This document shows positions 23,043-35,643 of a DNA stretch of 64,000 nucleotides, piece by piece (the first letter of the stretch is position 1; every line of letters starts with the position of its first letter). The notes beneath the pieces are model-generated. The model was not told the origin of the DNA. It worked only from the letters and a program-made list of their open reading frames with translations, and did not search any database. This DNA comes from Hygrocybe punicea. Its lineage: Eukaryota > Basidiomycota > Agaricomycetes > Agaricales > Hygrophoraceae. The stretch is taken from assembly GCA_963556145.1 (NCBI GenBank), contig OY744469.1, positions 806,001-870,000 on the forward strand. Reading direction: 5' to 3'. Both the position numbers and the translations under genes were made by a program.

Positions 23043-24447
23043 TAAATTGGTGAATATTGTTATCAGTATTCATTAATCCATGTTTCATATTCCAGTAGTG
23101 AATATATAGTATTTCCAGTACATCACGCTTATCAACCATCATCCACACCCACTCAAAGTCTCACTTCTTATTGAAGAGACCTCACTGTTCCAGCTCTATT
23201 GACTCATATAATACATAAACCCTCAATAACCCTTATTTTGGATAGGTTAATTAGATACTAAAACCCACGAACAACAAGAAGATACCTGAACAAAGTCAAC
23301 TTAACTTCGGTAATTCTTGGTGAAACAAACATTCACATAACAGTGTTTATTGCAATTACCAGCAAGATAACTGGTCTTCACTCCTTCCTCTCATGGAGTT
23401 TGTATGGAAACCGACAGTGATCAGCTAGTTTTTGGACGTGCCGTGTCAAGTCCAACGCGGCATGGCATCAAGACCCAGGACACCGTTTCATGAAGTCTGA
23501 ATTTTGCATTGGGACGTTTTTCACTTCGCTCACATCGCAGAGAAGGGCTACGTTTAAGATAGTTTTCCTGCTATTCATAATATATATATGCACTTATACT
23601 ATGAAATTTATGAAATCAAGTTGGGCTGCGGTGCTCCTCTGCTCCCCCGTAGCCTTCCCACCTCCTCTTGCTTCACAGAATTGTCTCCTCGTCATCCTCC
23701 TCAATGTCGTAGAGGAAATTGTATACTGGTATATCATAAGGTCAATAATATCTGTACCTTTTGAAGCCTTGAAGTCGAGGAGGCAGCCCTCCCAATGATG
23801 GGGATGACGTTGACACAAGAGGAGAGGTGGCGCATCGATTCAATATCAATCTGACGCGGATGCAATCAAAGTAATTTAAGAAAAAGAATGGTTTGACATA
23901 CACATGTCCAGCGGAGGAATGAAGTACAAGAGAGCATGCACTCTGCTATCCCTGAAACGAGCGTTATGGATAATAATACGTCTCTTTTCCGGTCATGGTA
24001 TTGATGCTTGAGGCTTGGAAGCTGCTAGTAATACAACTGTTAAAGGCGACGTGATAGAATTATTCAGAGTTCTTATGCAAACTCGTCAATGTTATTGCTG
24101 AAGCTGGAGGTGTCGACAATGGTGAGCACAATGCGAACACAATCTTCTTCGAGTTCTGCAATGCATTGGTTAGTGTCCCGGCCGATTGTATGAGTATGGA
24201 TAAATGCTCACAGACGGCTTCATCCTCATGCCCTCTTCGACATGTGCGGTCTCAGGAGACTGTTCACGGAAGTCATTCGTCCAGTCCTGCTAGACCTGAC
24301 GGTATTTCAGTAACGAAGAATATCTGTGGGAACTCACCGACGACCATGACGGACTTCCTTCTTGGCTTTATTGCCCCGACGTCCACCTGCCAAAAGACAT
24401 TTTGATGATGTCGCTGAGTCGTTCGGCGGTAAAAAAGTCAGAGACGG
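23043..24447. other. No confidently supported gene
   Basis: Mixed-composition DNA between a MITE and the integrase-like gene. Short frames exist on both strands, but none shows a domain or consistent splice structure. It may hold the promoter and first exon of the next gene. Confidence 0.4.
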
Positions 24448-26327
24448 TTGAACGGTAAGCCAGATTCAAGTTGGTGCACGTGCCTGTCGCATCATCATCT
24501 CATATGCCCCCTCAAAGAAATCAACACAAGCTGCGTCGTTGGTTCTTTCTGCGATGCTTCTGCATGGATTCTGACACTCCCTTTCACAGCTCCCGATGAT
24601 GACATACGACAACCGCTGACTGCTTATTTTGAACTGGGATTATCTGACGTCTCTATGGTGAACCATCTCAAGGACCACTATGACACCAGCCGATATGGTC
24701 TGAGGTTTGCATGATTGTTCTATGACTTTACATTCAATGTTCTGACAGTATGATGTAGTGTAATAACCATCCGGCACCTCCGCAAAACTTGGGGACTCTT
24801 ATCAACACGGCAACAAAAACACACACTTGAAACTATTTACAAGAAGGTGCGAGAAATTTGCAAGCAATTTCCATTTTGTGGAGCAGAATCCATCCGCAAA
24901 AATCTCCATGAGCTGCATGGTGATCACATTCCAAGGTGCGTCAAATTTGTCTCATGTATTATCTATTCCGATTTTGTTCACGGAGCTTGTCGAAGACCTC
25001 CTCAAGGTAGTGGAGCCTGATGAAGTCAAGCAACGCCGACGCCGCAGGTTGAAGAGAAGACGCTATTGGGCAGCTGGTGTCAACGACATTTGGCCCCAGG
25101 ATCAACACGACAAATGGGGTCGATTTGGGCTTTGGCTTCATGCAGGCTTGGAAGCCTTCACTGGAGAGATCAATTGGTTGTGGATCTGGTGGACCAATAA
25201 AAATCCAGTCCTGATTACAAGCTACTACATTAACACTTGCTGAAGAATTGGTGGTGAGTGCTTTTCATCTGTCGTTGACCTCATCTTAAATTCACAATGA
25301 TGCAAGCTATCCCTGTGATCATGCAAAGTGATCCCGGACTCGAGAACAATGGCGTTGCAAATGCCCACACCGTTGCCCGTCACCATCTTGATCCATCACT
25401 TGCGGACACGTTACAACACCATTTTGCAACCAATCACAATAATATTTTGTCAGAGATCAAGTGGTCTGTTTTTCGACGCGATTTTTCTCCAGGTTTCGAG
25501 GACATCCTTGAAGAGGGTGTCCAGAACGGGTGGTACAATGTCAATGACGTACTGGAAAAGCAAGTCCTCATTGTTCCCCATGAGATTCCACTCTGCTAAC
25601 TGCTTTTGCAGTCTTCTGTTTTGCTGGATTGCTATTCCCTGGCTTCAAGCAGAAATTGATGAATGGGTTCGGTTCAAGAACCGGACTGCCCCACAAGCGG
25701 ACAGGAATAAGATACTTCCCCACGGGATTCCCACACTCATCAGGGCAAAACCACACTGCTATGGTGCCCTTGATTTCAAAGTATGGTTTCTCCCCGTTCA
25801 CTTGGCTTTTGCTAATCATTCTATAACAGATTCCCGTTCAACTGGAACTACTTGATGAAGTTGAAGCTCAGTACGCGCCTCCTGATCACCCAGTATTTCA
25901 ACTTGTTCCACAAGCCTTTGATCACCATGCGCAAAAGTTCTATACTGCACTGGGGGAACCAGTTATCTCATCCGACACATTCTGGAACATATACCGTCAA
26001 ATTTTGCAACGCTTTCATGAAAACGATTCAGATAATGAACTTACATCAATCCTCACAGCACATCGCGAGGATACCAGAATATTTGAAGAAGAAAATACTA
26101 AAATGGAGGTATTACCGAACATGAAGCCGTTTCGAAACGGAAACAACATTGTCAGGCCACAAGGACACAAGTATATTGGTGGTCTTGCTGCTCCTCCTGC
26201 TCACGGTCTCTGTGGTGGCCTGCCTTTGGAAGCATTCGAAGACTCCGATGATGACTTGTCGGAACATATACCCGAATATGCGTATTTTACAAGTGAAGAT
26301 GAGAGTGGCGAGGATGGTACGATGTAG
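24448..26327 (+). pseudogene. Integrase-like (rve-type DDE) protein, broken by one TGA
   Basis: The family is an Agaricomycete-expanded set of proteins with a retroviral-integrase-like catalytic core. Here I see RHLRKTWGLLSTRQQKHT and IRKNLHELHGDHIPR (HTH-like), KVVEPDEVKQRRRRRLKRRR, WAAGVNDIWPQDQHDKWGRFG (first acidic site), PVIMQSDPGLENNGVANAHT (second Asp), and the FRRDFSPGFEDILEEGV region. The C-terminal part is AEIDEWVRFKNRTAP and ILPHGIPTLIRAKP, with an acidic tail ending at 26327. Introns are deduced at 24706-24758, 25254-25306, 25560-25611 (GC-AG) and 25781-25829. One more near 24936-25000 is unclear. TGA at 25241-25243 stands where Arg (CGA) is expected. The exact start is uncertain. 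Terminal repeats were not found, so element or domesticated gene cannot be decided. Confidence 0.65.
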
Positions 26328-28506
26328 TTGTGCGCAATGGTAGTAATAAGATTGTTGTTCACGCCAAGTCCACTAGCAAGATAGAGCTTGAATTAAAATG
26401 TTGTGGGTAAGATATGGAAGTAGGGAAATGGGTGAACTACGAGTGAATGATGAGTGTTTCGGAAACAACAGTGTGCTACCAGTAAGAAAGAGAGACTGTG
26501 CAACATTAATTCGAGGCTGTCATGGTAACTTGGACAGCTAATGGCCAAGTCCCAGATGGAAAGGAAAGTACGAATGATTGTGACTATATTCAAGTCAATG
26601 GTGGACAACAACAGGGCACATATACTGCCAGCTCACCTAAATATTGATATCTTAGCCAGCCTTCATGGAGAGCTGCATTGATGCTGTGCCTCCAGTGGTG
26701 AGATTGTGGCCCTGCACAGCTGGATGCTGACTTGTCGAAGGTGACTTGGATGCGCTAAAGAGTGGTGAGTGACCATGGTAAGAACCTAAACCAGATGAAC
26801 TGGCAGTGGAGAAGGAAGAGAGGCCAAAGAATTTGCAAAAATTGTTGCAGGTGTGGTCATGGGTGAACATCAGATAGGTTGATACAAGGTTTCCATCAGC
26901 AAAGTTCTGGCCTGTCTCGCTTGAATAACCAATAAAAATGCTTGTAAAATTTCAAGTATGAGTGCAAACAATATCTTACGGTGAAGTGATTATTTGCAGA
27001 TCAGTTAGTAGACTTTGTCCACCTGTGGAGAGTGTGTTGGTTGCGCGCGTAGCAGTATGATTACACATACGCACCTTGGAAGTCTCCAACAAATGCAAGT
27101 TGTTTCGTCTTGGAGTATTGGACGTGCTGGCAGAACGCAAGAAATTGCGCTCTGTGCGACACATCCTTGTCAAAGTGCCTGAATGGTTTTGCTGAGCTGT
27201 TGCCTATATATTTGACAAATTTACTGTCGACATCTGGATTGATGACTTCTTCAATCAAGTACGTGTCATGCTTCGAATTTTTGGCAATGGCCAAGGCAGT
27301 ATGGATGAAGCGCATTGCTGGAATATTGAATGGCGGGCTGCTGCCGTGAGATGAGATATACATCGCCATAAAGTCATACACCAGATCCATCAGTGCTGAT
27401 GCCCATCTCAAACAGTTTATTTCGGAGCTGAGTTTAACGATTTGTGTTGGATTATCGAACAGGATTCGTGCTCCTGTCATTTGGCATTTATACCAGCATT
27501 GTTTGAGGCAAATTTGAGCTGAAGGGCCAACAATCGGCCGACTTGTATGGCCAAATGTTGCCTTTTTAAAACCCCCATACTTTGGGCTAGAGTCTGGGTT
27601 GAGAATTAAGTCCAATCTTGTAGGACCTTGGCAATCTGTGATCGCGTTGAATGGCCGAGAATTGGAAACAAGCCCAGAAAATGTTGTAGCCAATGTAGGG
27701 TACAGAACACAAGTGACAGGTGCCATGTTTACTAGAAAATAGGACTGTAGATAAAGGAGAAGATGGAAATAATACATGGCTTACAGAGAGATCTAACAAC
27801 TTTTTTTGATGGTGCTGTTTGAGCTTGATATGCACATCGAACATCGTCAGACTTTGGTGATTCTGGTGACATAGGTTTTGGAGCAGGCCGTTTGGAACGA
27901 CGAGGGGTGGATGGTGCACTCTGTTCTGGATGAGCTGCAAGTCTAGGATACAGAAACCAAAATGTACTGCTGAGTGTTGACGCTTACGCGCACTGCCACT
28001 GGCTGACCCAAAACCCACACCACGCTCATTTACATCATCGTGTATTCCAGCAATGTTGGATGTTCTCGGGCTGCAAGAATTTTGAATAGCAGGCATTCCC
28101 TTCCACTATCGCATGTGTTTTATATTAGAATCAAACAACAAAATGGGACAATCTGGATGAACTGGTGTTTCTTGCTTTTCAGTATCTGAATCCTCATCAT
28201 CGAGACAAGCAAGAATCTTTAGGTATGTTTCTTGTTGCAGTTCAAGGAGTACTTCAACACCTTTACCAGCGTGGAACATAATATTCCTTCCTTTCCCTTT
28301 CGGCACAAAAAACTTGGCCACAATCGCATCGACATCTGGAACCCCAGGTAGAGGCACCAACTCTACCCATTCTTTATTACGCAGACGAAGCTGATCTATA
28401 TCAATAGCAGTATTTTTGGACCATTTCAAGAACAATGGATGCAGCGTCAAGAAAGTAACATTCTTGAGATCCTCAACCCCAATATGAACTGGGATGTTGT
28501 TAACGG

Positions 28507-28653
28507 TGTAGTGGTTGTGCCTGACAGATCACGTGACCAGTCCCTTAGTCAGTAGCCCTTCTGGATGTAGTGGTCAGTTGATCATCCCATCCACCTTTGA
28601 CCTTTCCGTTGGATTCCGTCCCCGATCCCGAGAGGTCCCTCGGGACCACTCCA
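28507..28653 (+). repeat. Left 147-bp LTR
   Basis: Terminal dinucleotides TG and CA. Followed at +3 by TGGTGATGAGAGC, a plausible primer-binding site (TGG start). Confidence 0.85.
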
Positions 28654-30109
28654 TCGTGGTGATGAGAGCGCGATTCGAGCCACGCCACCGGAGACCACAA
28701 CATTCCACTCGCACAGACCCTTTTTGACTACAGCAACAGAGATTTTCGAGCACAGAGAACACCCCCGAGAGCCCACCTGCGCGATTCCACGCAGCACACC
28801 CATGCAAAACACTACAAAAAACAATCTCCGATGGCCCCAGCGTTACGTCCGCATCATCCTACATGCCCCGCGACCATCTTCACGACTTTTTGCCCATCCT
28901 CACCATTCCACACAGCCACCTCGCGCAGCCACGTCACCAACCGCGCGCACCAGCAATTCGACCACCCACGCGTACCCACAGCACCCCACACTCTTTAAAA
29001 AGTCCCCAAGAGGCTGCCGAGCCAGACGGCGTATTTAACAACACCGCCGTGCTGCCAGACGCGCCCTCGACATCGTCGTCCCCGTTTTCGACCTACCATT
29101 TTTCATTCGGACGCCCACAGGTTCACTACTGAATACACAGACGCTTGAGACCCCCCCGCGTCCGTACGGCAGCTCTACCCACCCCGTATTCACCTGCGCC
29201 GTCCTCACCAACACCGTTATCGCACCCACCCATCCGTTGCCGCGTCGCCCAACTGCCACGTCACCACATCAACTCGCGCTTCTGGCACACGCCGGCACCC
29301 ATTTCCTCGACCCCATTGGCATGGCACAACACGCCCGCGCTGGATCTCTCGCGCCTGCAGTACCAATACGACCCCAACGGCCTATACACACGCGAACGAC
29401 GCGTCTGGCCCCACCCAGTGCAACTCGGCAACACACCTCCCAACCACACACCCACGCAAGAAACCGCGAGCCCCACACTGGCTCGTTTCACAGCCCCACA
29501 CGCCCGTTCCCAGCACCATCGACCACCCCCGCACGTCCACAGCCCATCCCAACGTGAATGGCACACCCCGCTCCTCCATACCCCGTCCACACATGCGCGG
29601 CCCTGCGTCCCACACCCCTACATGTTCACGCACCACCACAACGGCCCATCCCCACGATACGACACCCCCAAACGACGTATCCGACGACGCAAGTCCATCC
29701 GCACCAAGCCCATGGCCATATCCCCCACGGCCCCATGCACGGAACGTACCACGACGGCCGTGCCCTGAACGGACGCCCCACCCACGTATCGTATGACGAC
29801 CCCACGTCCCCCCGTGTCGACCCGTGCCCAACGACCCACCCGCTGAACCCGCGCCGCGCCGTGCCGCTTCTATTTTCACATTCCACCACTTTTTCCCCAC
29901 CTTTTTTTGTTCACCACGACCCACCTATATTAGATTCATCTGGGGTGGACTAGTCTACCCTTGCCTTTCTTTGTGTGCTTCGTGTTCCCCTTCTGTCTTC
30001 TGCTTTTTCTTCCAGCCTTTTCAGGTCCCTTCTCCTTTTTTTTCTGCTCTTTTTGTTTTGCCTGTCTTTTGCTAGCGACGAGGGCGTCGCTATGAGAGAG
30101 GGGGGCACT

Positions 30110-30256
30110 TGTAGTGGTTGTGCCTGACAGATCACGTGACCAGTCCCTTAGTCAGTAGCCCTTCCGGATGTAGTAGTCAGTTGATCATCCCATCCACCTT
30201 TGACTTTTCCGTTGGATTCCGTCCCCGATCCTGAGAGGTCCCTCAGGACCACTCCA
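30110..30256 (+). repeat. Right 147-bp LTR
   Basis: Same length and ends as the left copy; differences are mainly C/T or G/A. Confidence 0.85.
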
Positions 30257-31062
30257 ACGGTTTTGGAGATGCTCTGGTATGCTTTTAGGATGAATTTTGA
30301 CATGTGTGCTCTCAGGATGAATTTACATACCGCAACCACAGATGGATTTTTGTTCCCAGGTTTGACCCACATCATGGTCATTTTGACGACCACTAGCTCT
30401 ACATTGTTAACTGCATATGCACGGTGAGCAAAGTAGTTCCGCATCTCGTTGTACTTTTCATGGGCATCTTGATACCCAGGGTATTTTGGATGATTCGTGA
30501 AGAAATCTGGAATATCAATTGTATGTGCAGCTTGTCCCTGCCCCGGTGTGAACACTTTGGGGCCACCTTTCCTCTTTGGCCATGGTTCCTTTGTCACAAA
30601 GCTAATTGGTGCCTTCACAACATTCTTGGATGGGAGTGGTGGCAGTGGCATGGATGAATTGGGCTCTTGGCTATGCCCCATGCGTACTGGATGAGACAAG
30701 CCTTTGGAAGGTGAAAAAACACTATAATATATTGTTTTAAAAATGAGGAACTAACCTTCTCGCTGAGCGGCAGCTATTCCTTTGTGAACCTCACGGTGTT
30801 TCTGACTTTGGCCTTCTTGAAACACCATTATTACTTGTCACCAATGTATTAGATGGTAATCCTTGCCTTCGGTCTTTTGTTGGGACACAGTTTTCTGTAT
30901 GTGGTACTCGTGACAACCTGGACAGAGATATTTTCCTGGTTTATTTGGGTTTCGGTCATGCATATAATGAAGCTGGGTTCCAGAGGGAAAAGACAGTTTA
31001 CACCACTGGCAAATGGCCTGATGGTCACCATCCGTGGTGAAGTCTGCGACATCTGCAGACAT

Positions 31063-31349
31063 CACATATGTTGGGTGGTACGTGTCGATATCTGGGTTTC
31101 AAAAAGCACTTTACAGCCACACTCTGCTTCTGGCTGGATATTAAAATAGGATGCAGATACTCTACACTTAGCATTCTAAGTTATTTGTTTAACATTACAT
31201 TACTTGTACGGCGAAGTTTGGTGCTAGAAAGTAAAAATAGAGAACTTGAAATAATTGTCAAAGCAGTGTACGGGGTCATGTCCACATGCCGAGTGCTTGA
31301 AAGTCAGCGCCAATCTCAATTCGGAGCTGATCACTGTCAGTTTCCATAG
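31063..31349. other. Upstream region of the alpha-kinase gene and gypsy junction
   Basis: AT-rich DNA. The left edge of the gypsy remnant lies somewhere in 31300-31350 and no duplication marks it. Confidence 0.4.
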
Positions 31350-31857
31350 TTTGCCTACAACACTCTGAATGCTACCACCGGAGTTTCACCCTTCTTCACT
31401 AATAAGGGTTATCACCCCAACCTTTCTGTTCATCCAGAGTGTGATCTCTCCTCCACTCATGCGCAAAAGTATGCCATGGACCTCAATGAGTTGCATCAGC
31501 AACTCCATCAAACCATCTCCGAGGCCCAGTGACATTACCAGCATTATGCGGACTTAAAGTATGCTCCAGCACCCAATTTCAAAGTATGGGAATTCGTCTA
31601 CATTAAAGCTGAACATTTCTAGACTACTAGACCTTCAAAGAAGCTCTCCAAGAAGAACTTAGGCCCTTTCAAGATCATCACTAAGGCTGGAACACACTCT
31701 TATACACGTCGTCTCCCAGAGACTCTCTGCTCTGTTCACCCTGTCTACCATGTCTCTCAGTTTGAACCTGCCACTCTGAATACCATCCAAAATCATGTCC
31801 AACCTCCGCCCCCTCTGGTCATTGTCGACGGAGAACTGGAGTTCGAGATCTCTGAAA

Positions 31858-32501
31858 TATGGCCAGTCAGGGGTACACCTGCAGTGCTCTGGGGCTGTAC
31901 TCGGACCCGTACCCGTCACGGGTACGTACCCGAGGCCAAAAGTATGGGTATGGCACAGGTTTTGCAGGGGTACAGGAAGAAACATGCAAAATACCCCATT
32001 TTTACCTGTTTTTGGTGGTTTTTATGGTTATTGTGGACAGAATACTAGCCGGATCCCTTTAGTGTAAAGGAACACAATGTTTAGAATCTTGTGGGGAGTG
32101 TTGAGAGCATTTTTACATATTTTTACAAGCAATGATTCTCATTATATCCCTCAAAAACATGCAAAATACCCCATTTTTACCTGTTTTTGGTGGTTTTTAT
32201 GGTTATTGTGGACAGAATACTGGCCGGATCCCTTTAGTGTAAAGGAACACAATGTTTAGAATTTTGTGGGGAGTGTTGAGAGCATTTTTACATATTTTTA
32301 CAAGCAATGATTCTCATTATATCCCTCAAAAATAGCGAAAAATACCCCCAAAATTGAGTTTTTGATGTTTCTTCTCCCAAAAAAAATACAGCCCATACCC
32401 GCGTGGGTACTGCGGGTATTCTGAGGCTGGACTTGTACCCTTAACCCGTGGTACCCGTACTCTTAACCCCTGGGGGTATTGCATACCCTTGACCTGCCCT
32501 A
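31858..32501. mobile_element. hAT-like element C, 644 bp
   Basis: CTCTGAAA is exactly repeated at 31850-31857 and 32502-32509. The ends TATGGCCAGTCAGGGGTA and TACCCTTGACCTGCCCTA are imperfect inverted repeats. The interior carries a 175-bp tandem duplication and G-rich 'ggtacccg' words. Removal restores the gypsy pol frame. Confidence 0.8.
31981..32335 (+). repeat. 175-bp tandem duplication
   Basis: 'aacatgcaaaatacccc' recurs at 31981 and 32156, with the whole 175-bp unit nearly identical. A third partial start follows near 32330. Confidence 0.9.
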
Positions 32502-32666
32502 CTCTGAAATCCTTGACTCGAAAATTGACAACTGTTGTCATGCCAGCAAGTTACTATACCTTGTACGTTGGGAAGGTTTTGAGGGCACCGACTAGTGTTG
32601 CCGAAGTTCGGTTCGGTCCAGTTTTTCAACTTTTTTGGAAAACCAGAACCGAAACCATTGGTTCGG

Positions 32667-33552
32667 TGTAGATGCGGGTTCTTGGTGGCTTCAGAACTAT
32701 ATAAAGAAATATGATCCTAACAAAGGGGTAGTCAGCGTAGAAGTGACTGTGGATAAGTCAGTGTCGGGAATAGTAGTAAAAGTAAAGGAATGTAAGTAAA
32801 AATAAAGCCGCTGCGTAAAACTGGACTAATAACAACGAAGCCGGCGATGAACGGAGTGAAAACGGACAAATAATAAAGAACCCGACGATGTCGGGTACGG
32901 CGGGTCGGGTCGGGTCGGGTCGGAAACGATGAACGAATATACGGAAACAACGATAAAGACGACGAAGTGAACTATAAAAAGCTAAGGATCTACGTGGACG
33001 AGCATTTGAAGGGATTAAAAGGTGATTCTGACTAAAAAGGAATGGGGACTAAGGGTATGTTATTTTGTACGGTCGTCGGGGACCGTTTTTATAGTACATG
33101 AGTGTGTAGCTACTTTCGGACATGTCTACTTCGGCCGATAGAAACTACAAACAAACACTGGAATGGGGAAGTGGAAAGGGGGGTTGCAAAGCAATGAAGA
33201 CAGGAAAGTGGAGGGGAAAACGAATATCCATGAAAAAAATTGGAAAAGTCCTACATATCTCCGAAAGGACGGGGGGATGCATAAATAAGGTAAATCCGAA
33301 GTCGGGGATTGAGTCCGAAGAGATCCATCTCCTGGAATTGGAACTCCGAGGCGTTTGAGGCTGACGGATTTAGCCCAAAAGCGGCCATCACAAAGCGGCA
33401 TGTGTCAGGTTACGTTGGTCACGTCGGGTCACGTCACATCACGTCACGTCGGGTTACGTCGGGTTCGAATGCAAGTCGAATGGCGGCATCGGGTTGGTCC
33501 GGATTCGTGATATATTGATGATACGGACTCAGAGGGACGTCGACCCTCTACA
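32667..33552 (+). repeat. Left 886-bp LTR
   Basis: Contains a (cgggt)n tract near 32900 and a TATA-like 'actataaaaag' near 32970. Confidence 0.9.
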
Positions 33553-34099
33553 TCTCCAGGGTACTTTAAATAAAGACCATCCCTGGTTGATACTACGTGG
33601 ACTCGGGACTCGGATGCGTGAGATGAGGCCGACGTGGTGGTCGTGGAATTGGGTTCGACGGGACGAGGTGGGTTGTGGACAATGCGAAGGGGGAGAGCGG
33701 GTGGTGACTAGTGGAGAGTTGGAGGGCGGAGAACAAAGGCGGGTGATGCCGGTGTCCGGAAATACATAGAAAAGAAACTATAGTGACAATATAACCAAGC
33801 GGAAATGAAGGAAACAGCAGAAAGCTATAAGGGTGGGACAAATATGCAGCGGAAATGCAAAATAGATAAAAGGGAATAAATGCCGGTGATCGGAAAGGAA
33901 GGGACGCGATAGAAATCAAGTCGGGATAAAACTAAACGTGACATAGGATTGGGGGCGGGTGACGGAGACGAGTAAGGCAGGAGCGGAAACGAAATAAAAC
34001 ACAAGCGGATGACAAAGACGATCTAGGCAGGTCGAGTTAGGGTCGGCGGCTTTGGTGGCTGTGTCAACAGGTGGTGGAAACGGTGGCGTAGGGGTAGAC

Positions 34100-34545
34100 A
34101 TGATATGACGACGGTGGTTGTTCAATACGATATGACAAAAACGGAGGTTCAATGGACGACGACGGAGGTTCAATATACGATGGCGGAGGTTCAATAGACA
34201 ATATGACAAAAACGGAGGTTCGATGGACGACGACGGAGGTTCGATATACGATGGCGGAGGTTCGATAGACGATATGACGAAAACGGAGGTTCGATGGACG
34301 ACGACGGAGGTTCGATATACGATGGCGGAGGTTCGATAGACAATATGACGAAAATGGAGGTTCGATGGACAATGACGGAGGTTCGATATACGATGGCGGA
34401 TGTTCGATATACGATGGTGGAGGTTCGATAGATGATATGACAAAAACGGAGGTTCAATGGACGACAACGGAGGTTCAATATACGATGGCGGAGGTTCGAT
34501 AGATGGCAGCGGAGGTTCGATAGACGATGGCGGAGGTTTGATATG
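34100..34545 (+). repeat. Minisatellite, about 71-bp period with inner sub-repeats
   Basis: Repeats of 'ggaggttcgat(a/g)(t/g)ac' in a higher-order unit of about 71 bp, over roughly six units. The frames read on the minus strand (NLRHRISNL...) are repeat artefacts. Confidence 0.85.
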
Positions 34546-34849
34546 TCAATACTAATATGGGGGCGATAATCAACGGATGTGAAATCAGCCTCATACTAGG
34601 TGGTTCAGCACCGGCTTGGACCCGTGGGGAAGCATTCCCCCCCATGGAACTGAAATATAAAGTCGGGTGGGTTGGGAATCGAAGCCAAGACAGGGAACAT
34701 TGTGTCTGGGTCGAAACGGTGGCGGAAACGGTGGGTCATGGAAAGCGGAGAGCAATGTCAACGGGTGGAATGCGGGTGCGTGAGCGGATGAGTCGGGTGC
34801 GTGGGGAGTGAGTGAAGCGGTGCATCGGGTTCGTAAGCGGGTGCGGCGG

Positions 34850-35643
34850 TGTAGAGGGTCCTCGACCCTCTGAGGCCGTAACATCGATATCTAGCGAATC
34901 CGCTCGAACCCGACGTCTCTAGCAATCTACGCTCGAACCCGACGCAACCCGACGCAACCCGATGCATACCGACTAGCACGGCCGCTCACGTACCTGGTCG
35001 GTCTATCTCGTAAACTCGCGGAACTTCAAATATCAAAGATAGATCTCATCGGACTGGGATCCCGACATCGGACTTGCCTTATTCACGCCTAGCGTCTCCC
35101 TTATGGGGATATAGTAAAGTATATTGCATCTTTTACGGTTTTTTATATCTTCCACCCATTTTCCCTGTCATCGTCGCCTTGCAACGCTCTTCCTACTTCC
35201 CCATTTTTATTCTCCTTTGTCTCCTCTCATCGGCCGAGGACTCTCGTCTGAAACTAGGTACAGAAATTTGTAGTATAAAAACGGTGCCGAAGCGCCGTCT
35301 CTAAATAAGAAACCAGTTCCCCCATTTCCTCTCTCTGAGAATTAGTCTCTCAGTAAAATCCATCGCACATATTGCTCGTCGGATTCCTCGACGCCCTCCC
35401 CGTCGTTCTACCGCCTTTATCTCTACGTCCCTCGTCACCCGACACCCGACCTGCCGTACCCGACATCGTCGGCTTCGTCGGCTTCGATCGGTCTCGATAG
35501 ATTTCAGTAGTTTACTCGGCGGCTTCTTACCTTTTATATCCTATTATCTTACTGAAGCTTGTTAGACTATTCCTAGTCACTTCTACGCTGACCCCACAGG
35601 CTTAGGATTATTATTCCGCAGCCACCCTGACCTCGCCTTTACA
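34850..35643 (-). repeat. Solo LTR of the same family in reverse orientation
   Basis: It starts TGTAGAGGGT and ends CTTTACA. Its minus strand follows the 886-bp LTR block by block (end 'gaccctctaca', start 'agtgactaggaat' region). The flanks gcgg and gtgg match at 3 of 4. It is older and more diverged than the flanking LTRs. Confidence 0.75.

Larger units (their letters stand above)
28507..30256 (+). mobile_element. Small non-autonomous LTR retrotransposon (TRIM-like)
   Basis: Two 147-bp LTRs (28507-28653 and 30110-30256) begin TGTAGTGG and end CACTCCA. They differ at about five positions by eye. ACGG is duplicated on both sides (28503-28506 and 30257-30260). A polypurine stretch, gagagaggggggcact, precedes the right LTR. 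The 1,456-bp interior is C-rich and encodes no gag or pol. It sits inside an exon of the alpha-kinase gene. Confidence 0.9.
26652..31062 (-). pseudogene. Alpha-type protein kinase gene, split by an LTR element and one TAG
   Basis: Alpha-kinases are atypical Ser/Thr kinases expanded in mushrooms. The start (31062, MSADVADF) leads into a zinc-binding region, CQWCKLSFP..., then KYLCPGCHEYH. Linkers follow, then the kinase: FKKATFGHT, AQICLKQCWYK (ATP lysine), EINCLRWASALMDLVYDFM, YLIEEVI..FVKYIGNS, FCQHVQYSKTK, LLTDLQIITSP, NFADGN (Gly loop) and the zinc ligands HTCNNFCKFFGL. Exons deduced are 31062-30867, 30833-30756, 30701-27988 (minus the insert at 28507-30256), 27942-27785, 27744-27075, 27022-26980 and 26919-26652. 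The first intron uses GC-AG. Removing the LTR element and one ACGG copy restores the frame (...SISKTV-NNIPVHIG...). TAG at 28106-28108 interrupts exon 3 where CAG would read Gln. The catalytic residues themselves look intact. Confidence 0.8.

Noticed and set aside
23490..23818. Overlapping frames on both strands near 23.5-23.8 kb
   Set aside because: One contains residues that look somewhat coding, but there is no domain, no splice support and no start context.
28724..29953. Pro/His/Thr-rich frames inside the small LTR element
   Set aside because: C-rich composition keeps several frames open at once; no gag, zinc knuckle or protease is seen.
32885..32925. (cgggt)n tract as a telomere-like repeat
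   Set aside because: It is short, occurs at the same place in both LTRs and is part of the LTR.
33916..34478. Minus-strand frames rich in NLRHRISNL-type repeats
   Set aside because: Product of the 71-bp minisatellite.
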